10,901 nucleotides of DNA from Pirellulaceae bacterium. Lineage in GTDB: Bacteria > Planctomycetota > Planctomycetia > Pirellulales > Pirellulaceae. Positions 5,768-10,901 of this stretch are shown piece by piece (position 1 is the first letter of the stretch; each line of letters opens with the position of its first letter). The position numbers and the translations under genes were made by a program. Under the pieces are notes generated by a model that was not told the DNA's origin, ran no database searches, and was given only the letters and a program-made list of their open reading frames with translations. The stretch is from positions 1 through 10,901 of the forward strand of contig JASLRF010000254.1 in the NCBI GenBank assembly GCA_030744095.1. Reading direction: 5' to 3'.

Positions 5768-8140
5768 ATGCTTGCTCTGAAGAAGCTCGACGCGAATTCC
5801 CGGCTTTGCTACGGCTATCAGTTTTGCATGGTGGCCATCGTCATACTTGCAACTTTCCTGTCGCTGTTCCGGGCGAGCCTGCTCGATGCTGCCGAAGGAA
5901 CACGCCCCAAACGAATTGCTACGGACGAAACCTTCAAGGCGAAGGTCTTGCCGATCGTGCAGCAGTACTGTGTTGATTGCCATAGCGAAGACGATCCCGA
6001 GGGTGATCTGTCACTTCACGATTTCCGCGACGCCGAGCAGGTACTGCAAGACCGCGAGATGTGGGAGAAGGCGTTCCGGCTTTTGGGCATCGATGGGATG
6101 CCACCGAAAGACTACGACGAGCGGCCATCCCGCGCGGAGCGAGAGGCACTCGCCGAGTGGCTTGACCTGAAGCTGCACCATGTCGACTGTGATGTTGTGG
6201 ACGACGCAGGTCAAGTGACAATCCACCGTTTGAACCGCACCGAATACAACAACACGGTGCGCGATCTGCTGGGCGTCGATATCGACCCCGCCAAGGATTT
6301 TCCATCCGATGACATAGGGCATGGCTTCAGCAACATTGCCAATGTTCTCTCGTTGCCGCCGCTGTTGCTGGAAAAGTACATCGGAGCTTCCGAGAAGATC
6401 GCCGCCGCGACGATTCTGACCGAAGATGGCGGCAAGCGGAGGCAGCGATTCGACGCCCGCCAACTCAAGGGCACCGGGGCAGCGCAGTCCGACGAGGATT
6501 GGGTGCGGATGAACTCGCAAGGTTCGGCCGTCTGTGAGAAAGAGATCAAACTCGACGGCCAGTACACCATCCGTGTCGAAGCTGAGGCCGATCAGGCAGG
6601 TCCCGATCCGGCGCGCATGGAAATCCGCATCGACGGCAAGTCGGTCAAGGTTCACAACATTGAGGGCCACCGCGAACCGAATATTTACGAATCCCGCCAC
6701 GAGTTACGGTCGGGCCGGCGACGCATCGAAGCGGCGTTTATCAACGACTACTACAAACCCGAAGCGAAGAACCCTCGCGATCGTGATCGGAATCTCGCTG
6801 TCAGGTTTATCGAGCTTCAAGGGCCGACAGACGCCGCCCCGCCTGAAGTCCACCAACGAATCATCTTTACCAAACCGTCGGATAAGAAGACGCCCCGACA
6901 AGCTGGCCGCGAGATCTTGCAGCGATTGATGCCTCGCGCATTTCGACGTCCCGTCGATAAGGTGGAGATTGATCGATTGGTCAAGCTCGTCGAATTCGCC
7001 GTCGAGCGAGGCGACTCGTTCGAGCGCGGCATTCAGGTGGCACTGCAAGCAATTCTCGTGTCGCCTCATTTCCTGTTCCGCGTTGAAGATGACTCGAAGT
7101 CGCGCGGTCGGCAAGCTCCGCTCGGTGATCACGAACTTGCCTCCAGGCTTTCCTACTTTTTGTGGAGCACGATGCCGGACGACGAGTTGTTCCGCTTGGC
7201 CCGGGAAGGGAAGCTGCATGAACCGAAAGTGCTGGACGACCAGATCGCCCGTATGCTTGCCGACCCGAAAGCCGACGCACTAGTCGACAACTTTGCCAGC
7301 CAGTGGCTTAACTTGAGCAATCTCGTCGAGGTTAAGCCGGACCCGAAGCTGTTTCCGGAATTCACGCCTCGGTTGCGGGCCGACCTGATCGCGGAAACGA
7401 AGATGTTCGCGAGGACGATCTTCCGAGATGACCGCAGCTTGGTCGATTTCCTCGACGCTGACTTCACGTTCGCCAACGAACGTCTAGCCAGACACTACGG
7501 GATCGCCGGTGTGAAAGGCGACACGTTGCGTCGCGTATCGCTGCCGGGAAATCAACGAGCCGGAGTTCTGACGCACGGTAGCATTCTGACGCTCACATCG
7601 AACCCGAACCGCACGTCGCTCGTCCGCCGTGGCGCTTGGATCTTGGACAATATCTTGGGGGCCAAGCTTCCCGATCCACCGGCGAATGTTCCTTCGCTGG
7701 AAGAAGGAGCCAAGGAGTCAGGTGCGACGTCGCTTCGCGAACAACTGAAGATCCATCGTGAATGGTCGAGTTGTGCGGCTTGCCACGATTCACTCGATCC
7801 GCTCGGTTTCGGCTTCGAGAATTTCGATCCGATCGGGCGCTGGCGGACCGAGGCCGAAGGCACACCGGTCGACGCCGGGGGTACGCTGCCCAGCGGCGAA
7901 TCGTTCAGCGGGCCGACTGAATTGGTACAGATCCTCAAGAAACGCAAACGTGATTTCGTGGAGTTGGTAACCCAAAAGATGTTAACATATGCACTGGGTC
8001 GCGGATTGGAGATCCCGGATTCCTGCGCCGTTGATCACATTCTGGCCGATCTACAAGAAAACGACTATCGTTTCACAGTGCTCGTACGAGGGATCGTGCA
8101 TAGCAAACCGTTTTTGATGCGGAGAACAAGCAATGACTAG
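5768..8140 (+). CDS. PSD-type c-type cytochrome domain protein (DUF1592/DUF1588)
   Basis: About 790 residues. An N-terminal basic stretch and the hydrophobic segment MVAIVILATFLSLFRASLL (from about 21) make a signal peptide or membrane anchor. Domains in order: PSCyt1 with haem motif CVDCH (68-72); DUF1587 opening HRLNRTEYNNTVRDLLG (153 on); a beta-rich, carbohydrate-module-like region (about 240-355); DUF1595 (about 375-440); DUF1592 opening LGDHELASRLSYFLW (about 451 on); DUF1588 (about 584-695) with a second haem motif CAACH (669-673); and DUF1585 (about 730-785). The family is abundant in planctomycetes and its reaction is unknown; it probably acts in the cell envelope as a redox protein. 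I chose ATG 5768, which has GAGG at 5757-5760. A GTG at 5729 would overlap the upstream gene. The stop overlaps the DUF1552 start by 8 nt, showing tight coupling with that partner. Confidence 0.93.
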   Translation: MLALKKLDANSRLCYGYQFCMVAIVILATFLSLFRASLLDAAEGTRPKRIATDETFKAKVLPIVQQYCVDCHSEDDPEGDLSLHDFRDAEQVLQDREMWEKAFRLLGIDGMPPKDYDERPSRAEREALAEWLDLKLHHVDCDVVDDAGQVTIHRLNRTEYNNTVRDLLGVDIDPAKDFPSDDIGHGFSNIANVLSLPPLLLEKYIGASEKIAAATILTEDGGKRRQRFDARQLKGTGAAQSDEDWVRMNSQGSAVCEKEIKLDGQYTIRVEAEADQAGPDPARMEIRIDGKSVKVHNIEGHREPNIYESRHELRSGRRRIEAAFINDYYKPEAKNPRDRDRNLAVRFIELQGPTDAAPPEVHQRIIFTKPSDKKTPRQAGREILQRLMPRAFRRPVDKVEIDRLVKLVEFAVERGDSFERGIQVALQAILVSPHFLFRVEDDSKSRGRQAPLGDHELASRLSYFLWSTMPDDELFRLAREGKLHEPKVLDDQIARMLADPKADALVDNFASQWLNLSNLVEVKPDPKLFPEFTPRLRADLIAETKMFARTIFRDDRSLVDFLDADFTFANERLARHYGIAGVKGDTLRRVSLPGNQRAGVLTHGSILTLTSNPNRTSLVRRGAWILDNILGAKLPDPPANVPSLEEGAKESGATSLREQLKIHREWSSCAACHDSLDPLGFGFENFDPIGRWRTEAEGTPVDAGGTLPSGESFSGPTELVQILKKRKRDFVELVTQKMLTYALGRGLEIPDSCAVDHILADLQENDYRFTVLVRGIVHSKPFLMRRTSND

Positions 8141-9467
8141 ACACAGCACACTGCCACGACGCACCTTCCTTAAAGGTCTCGGCACGACGATGGCATTGCC
8201 GATGTTGGAGGCGATGACGCCGGCCACCGCGACGGCGGCCGCAAACTCGTCGGCACCCGTTCGCATGGCGTTCATCTTCTTCCCGAATGGGGCGATTATC
8301 CCCAGTTGGAAGACCTCGGGAGAAGGAGCCGATTGGCAACTGTCGCGCACGCTGAAATCGCTGGCACCCCACAAAGATCAAGTGACGGTCTTCACCGGCC
8401 TGACGCAGCATTGGGGCCGGGCTAACGGCGATGGGGCAGGCGACCACGCTCGATGCGCCGGGTCGTTTCTGACGGGAGCCCACGTGGTCAAGACGGCAGG
8501 TGCGGACATCAAAGTCGGTGTGTCCGTCGACCAGGCTGCGGCAAAACTGATCGGCCGGGAGACGCGGCTACCGTCACTCGAGTTGGGAGTCGAGCGTGGC
8601 CGCAACAGCGGTAACTGCGATTCGGGATACAGTTGTGCATATTCGGCGAACATCTCGTGGAAAACCGAAAACACGCCGATGGCCAAGGAGATCAATCCTA
8701 AGCTGGCATTCGAGCGGTTGTTTGGATCCGCCGATGCCAAGAAGGGACAAACCGAACGCGATTTCTATCGCAAGAGCATTCTGGATTTGGTCGCCGAGGA
8801 TGCGGCTCTACTTCGCAACCGGTTGGGAAAGAAGGACCAACGCAAGCTCGATGAATACTTCAACGGCGTCCGCGAACTCGAACAGCGAATCGATCGCACC
8901 GCAACCAAACGGACCGAAGTTCCCGAGTATGACGTTCCCGAGGGAATTCCACGCGAACTCGAAACGCACGTTCGCTTGATGTATGACATTATGGCACTGG
9001 GTTTCCAAACCGACACGACCCGGATCGCCACGTTTATGCTAGGAAACGCCGGAAGCAATCGCAGCTATCCGATGGTCGGTGTCAAAGGCGGCCATCACAG
9101 CTTGTCACACCATCGCAACGACACAAAGAAGATGGAAGACATTTCCAAGATCGATACGTATCTCGTATCGCAATTCGCCTACTTCCTTGACAAGTTGAAA
9201 TCGGTTAGGGAAGGCGACCGCACGCTGCTCGACAACAGCTTGGTTCTCTATGGCAGCGCCATCGGCGACGCCAACCGACACACGCACCACGACTTACCCG
9301 TCGTGCTGGCAGGAAGCGGAGGTGGGCAAATCGAGACGGGTCGAGTGCGCCATTACCCGAAAGACACGCCGCTGAACAACCTGTTCGTCTCGATGTGCCG
9401 CATGGCGGGAGCGAACCTGGAGAAGCTCGGCGACAGCACAGAGCCGCTGGCGAACATCGAATCCTAG
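8133..9467 (+). CDS. DUF1552 (HXXSHH) protein, Tat-exported
   Basis: 444 residues. The N-terminus LPRRTFLKG (R9 and R10) followed by a moderately hydrophobic stretch and an alanine-rich cleavage region is a twin-arginine signal, so the protein is probably folded, perhaps with a cofactor, before export. The body opens with PVRMAFIFFPNGAIIPSW. It contains the family hallmark HSLSHH (322-327, HxxSHH) after a GVKGGH turn and ends with a GSAIGDANRHTHHDLPVVLAG-type motif, where the histidines and the aspartate could bind metal. Function is unknown. In planctomycetes this family is usually paired with DUF1592 cytochromes, exactly as here. The ATG overlaps the end of the upstream gene by 8 nt, and GGAG at 8121-8124 is the ribosome-binding site. 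The length is normal and nothing looks broken. No clear terminator follows. Confidence 0.93.
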   Translation: MTRHSTLPRRTFLKGLGTTMALPMLEAMTPATATAAANSSAPVRMAFIFFPNGAIIPSWKTSGEGADWQLSRTLKSLAPHKDQVTVFTGLTQHWGRANGDGAGDHARCAGSFLTGAHVVKTAGADIKVGVSVDQAAAKLIGRETRLPSLELGVERGRNSGNCDSGYSCAYSANISWKTENTPMAKEINPKLAFERLFGSADAKKGQTERDFYRKSILDLVAEDAALLRNRLGKKDQRKLDEYFNGVRELEQRIDRTATKRTEVPEYDVPEGIPRELETHVRLMYDIMALGFQTDTTRIATFMLGNAGSNRSYPMVGVKGGHHSLSHHRNDTKKMEDISKIDTYLVSQFAYFLDKLKSVREGDRTLLDNSLVLYGSAIGDANRHTHHDLPVVLAGSGGGQIETGRVRHYPKDTPLNNLFVSMCRMAGANLEKLGDSTEPLANIES

Positions 9468-9575
9468 CAAGATGATCATCCAGTTCGGAGTGGCAATTGG
9501 GGGGTGGGTCAAGTTGCTTGGCCTTGCGATCAAACGACGGTGGCTTTGGACATGCCTAGTTCTCTTGCAACCTGG
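9468..9575. other. Spacer between convergent genes with a possible HTH scrap
   Basis: There is no terminator with a T-tract. GATGATCATC (9473-9482) is a 10-bp palindrome. On the minus strand, 9571-9533 reads VARELGMSKATVV before a TGA at 9532-9530. This resembles the helix-turn-helix of transposases or recombinases, but it is only 13 residues, continues into nothing recognisable and may be chance. Confidence 0.2.
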
Positions 9576-10202
9576 CTATTGTGAACGGGAGATCTCGCAA
9601 TTTGACAAAGCCTTCTGAAGGTCGCGAACTTCCTCGTCGGTGACCAGCGTACGTTCGATGCGCAGGTACTCTAGCCTGGTAAGACTGGCGAGCGGCGCCA
9701 GGTTGCTGATTTGAGTTCCGTCGAGGTGCAAACGTTTCAGGTTTGACAACTTGGCCAATGGCGAAAGGTCGTTGATTTGAGTTTCGGCAAGACTCAGCCA
9801 CTCCAGGTTCGACAAGTTGGCCAATGGTGAAAGGTCGTTGACTTGCGTGCCGCCCAGGTGAAGAAATTTCAACTCGTTTAACTTGGACAGTGGTGACAGG
9901 TCATGAACTTCGGCCGCGTGGGCGTCGACTCCCACCACGCTTTGAAAGTACTCATCGCCAATTTGTTCCCGAAGCCATGCTGGCCCCGGCGGTTTGGGTT
10001 TGCCGCTAGGTTGGCCGTCTCTATCAAGCTCCCAATCATAATGCTCTCCGCCGCCATTCTCCGTCAGCCATCCTACAACCGACCTCTGGTTGTTGGCCCG
10101 ATTTACCTGTACGCCTAGCCAAGCACTGAACACAGTCAGTACGAGGAGCGTCGCTCGAAGGCTGAAGCGGAGAAAGCGGTGGCGTTTGGGTTTCGTTCCC
10201 AT
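9576..10202 (-). CDS. Membrane-anchored leucine-rich-repeat protein
   Basis: 208 residues on the minus strand, ATG at 10202-10200 and TAG at 9578-9576. A basic N-terminus (GTKPKRHRFLRFSLR) leads into one membrane segment (about 17-34). A linker of about 65 residues, rich in glycine, proline and charge, follows. Four 22-residue leucine-rich repeats (101-188) have the pattern DLSPLxxLxxLxxLxLxxTxIx, typical of internalin-like or SDS22-like repeats, and the tail ends in a helix. The protein therefore probably sits in the membrane with a small binding solenoid outside. The ligand is unknown. The N-terminal style RFSLRATLLVLTVFSAWLGVQVN recurs in planctomycete LRR proteins. No strong ribosome-binding site is visible. 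It converges on the DUF1552 gene and diverges from the cytochrome gene at 10516. Four repeats make a short solenoid, and the gene could be a trimmed member of a larger family. Confidence 0.85.
   Translation of the reverse strand: MGTKPKRHRFLRFSLRATLLVLTVFSAWLGVQVNRANNQRSVVGWLTENGGGEHYDWELDRDGQPSGKPKPPGPAWLREQIGDEYFQSVVGVDAHAAEVHDLSPLSKLNELKFLHLGGTQVNDLSPLANLSNLEWLSLAETQINDLSPLAKLSNLKRLHLDGTQISNLAPLASLTRLEYLRIERTLVTDEEVRDLQKALSNCEISRSQ
9639..9902 (-). repeat. Four 66-bp tandem units encoding leucine-rich repeats
   Basis: The four LRR units correspond to four 66-bp DNA units. The inner units stay similar at DNA level: TTGGCCAATGGCGAAAGGTC at 9751 and TTGGCCAATGGTGAAAGGTC at 9817 are exactly 66 bp apart and differ at one base in 20. 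This points to fairly recent duplication or gene conversion within the gene. Confidence 0.8.
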
Positions 10203-10515
10203 CGATTGATCTTGCGGTCGAGTGACGTCCCGTAGGGCCTACGATCAGACTCTCATTGATGTTCGGGCAACGAGTCACTTCGCAGACGTCAACTTGGCTG
10301 CTAATTTGCCCAGATTCTTCGCCAACGATGGCCTTCGGGGTCATCACGTTTGCTTGGTTGCTGCGCCTGTTCTCACTCATACCACTCGATAATCTCAGAT
10401 AATCGGACCTTGACATCCACAATCTGCGTGGTAGATTGACGAACAATATTCATTCCGGTACATATGTGCCTACCTGCCTGCCAGATCACAGTTTCTGCCC
10501 CCAGAGGAAACACCG
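10203..10515. other. Divergent intergenic region with clustered regulatory-like sites
   Basis: The 313 nt between the divergent LRR and cytochrome genes hold no supported gene. A 136-codon minus frame crossing it overlaps the LRR start and resembles nothing known. Signals cluster at 10388-10465: GATAATC twice at 10-bp spacing (10388-10394, 10398-10404), GGACCTTGACATCC (10405-10418, containing a perfect TTGACA), and CAATCT (10420-10425) paired with AGATTG (10433-10438). A weak promoter for the plus strand is TTGACG (10436-10441), 17 bases, TACATA (10459-10464). Confidence 0.4.
10405..10438 (+). promoter_or_regulatory. Operator-like dyads upstream of the PSCyt1 gene
   Basis: GGACCTTGACATCCA (10405-10419) matches GGACCTTGACGTCCA (223-237) at 14 of 15 bases. 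It adjoins the perfect 6-bp inverted repeat CAATCT/AGATTG and an overlapping CCAC/GTGG pair (10417-10420, 10428-10431). It lies about 100 nt ahead of the cytochrome gene. A 14 of 15 match is not rare by chance in a window this size, so shared regulation is only a possibility. Confidence 0.3.
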
Positions 10516-10901
10516 ATGCCCGTCTTCCTATCGCGGCGGTTCTTCACGTCGTTGTGTTTCGTTGTTGTAAGTTCTTCCATCGCATTTGGTGAAGACGAAA
10601 CCACGACCGCGGATACCAAGGTCAGTTACTACCAACAGGTCCGACCGATTCTTCAGGCGCAGTGTCATGGCTGCCACCAACCGGCCAAGGCAGATGGCGA
10701 CTACGTGATGACGACCGTGGGGAGGATGTTCGCGGGAGGCGAAAGCGAGGAGGAGGCGATCGTGCCGGGCAAGCCGGAAGAGAGCTATCTCGTCACGCAG
10801 ATCACGCCCGACGGTGGCGAAGCGGAGATGCCAAAAGAGAAGCCGCCGCTATCGAATGTTGAACTCGTCCTCATCAAGCGGTGGATCGAGCAGGGAGCGA
10901 C
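10516..10901 (+). CDS. PSCyt1 (planctomycete cytochrome c) domain protein, 5' part
   Basis: An open frame runs from ATG 10516 to the window end (128 codons). GAGGAAA at 10504-10510 is a strong ribosome-binding site. The N-terminus MPVFLSRRFFTSLCFVVVSS is a Sec signal peptide ending near AFGED. Next comes VSYYQQVRPILQAQCHGCH, where CHGCH (CxxCH) is the haem c site. The frame continues through VPGKPEESYLVTQITP, EMPKEKPPLS and LIKRWIEQGA, the usual order in PSCyt1 with a late methionine (EMP) that could be the axial haem ligand. Proteins that start this way usually continue with WD40 repeats or with DUF1549/DUF1553, and the window cannot say which. It is divergent from the LRR gene. Because it runs off the end without a stop codon, it is easily overlooked. 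Confidence 0.9.
   Translation, partial: MPVFLSRRFFTSLCFVVVSSSIAFGEDETTTADTKVSYYQQVRPILQAQCHGCHQPAKADGDYVMTTVGRMFAGGESEEEAIVPGKPEESYLVTQITPDGGEAEMPKEKPPLSNVELVLIKRWIEQGA

Noticed and set aside
6011..6700. 229-codon minus-strand frame
   Set aside because: Wholly antisense to the PSD cytochrome (DUF1587 region), which is clearly real.
10036..10446. 136-codon minus-strand frame upstream of and overlapping the LRR gene
   Set aside because: Overlaps the LRR start in another frame and shows no domain; the LRR frame is supported by repeats and a membrane segment.
10662..10862. 66-codon plus frame at the right end
   Set aside because: Out-of-frame shadow of the PSCyt1 gene, which has the CHGCH motif, signal peptide and ribosome-binding site in the correct frame.
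1..10901. CRISPR arrays, tRNA/rRNA genes, intact insertion sequences, defence or toxin-antitoxin systems
   Set aside because: No regularly spaced repeats apart from the LRR-coding units, no cloverleaf or rRNA-like sequence noticed, no transposase, nuclease or toxin signature found.

Overview
The window looks like chromosome from a planctomycete, probably of the Pirellula/Rhodopirellula type. The main evidence is two protein architectures typical of that phylum. One is a PSCyt1/DUF1587/DUF1595/DUF1592/DUF1588/DUF1585 cytochrome followed by a Tat-exported DUF1552 (HXXSHH) protein. The other is a second PSCyt1 haem-domain protein that begins at the right edge. A short leucine-rich-repeat membrane protein, weak Shine-Dalgarno signals and several GTG starts fit this. 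The assignment rests on recognised families, not on a database search.

Left part (1-3330): the first 52 bases hold the start of a minus-strand gene with a signal peptide. A gene-poor stretch of about 480 nt follows, with a promoter-like site and several inverted repeats. Then come three plus-strand genes: a COG0731-type radical SAM enzyme, a class I cysteine desulfurase of the NifS/IscS type, and a small VOC/glyoxalase-like protein 37 nt behind it.

Middle (3331-5739): a promoter with a possible operator lies ahead of an Rrf2-family regulator whose cluster-ligand set is not the standard three cysteines. Immediately behind it is a broken remnant of a DUF1553 C-terminus with an in-frame stop. 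An unassigned spacer follows, then a radical SAM/SPASM protein resembling the haem d1/AhbD-like TIGR04053 group.

Right part (5768-10901): the large PSD-type cytochrome and the DUF1552 protein overlap by 8 nt and start 28 nt after the SPASM gene, so the three may be one operon. A convergent minus-strand LRR protein follows. A 313-nt divergent intergenic region leads to the second PSCyt1 gene, which runs off the end.

A theme that could link the genes is iron-sulfur and haem biochemistry: two radical SAM enzymes, a cysteine desulfurase, an Rrf2 sensor and two c-type cytochrome-domain proteins. That they form one regulon is inference. I see no convincing new defence system, CRISPR array, intact mobile element or RNA gene.
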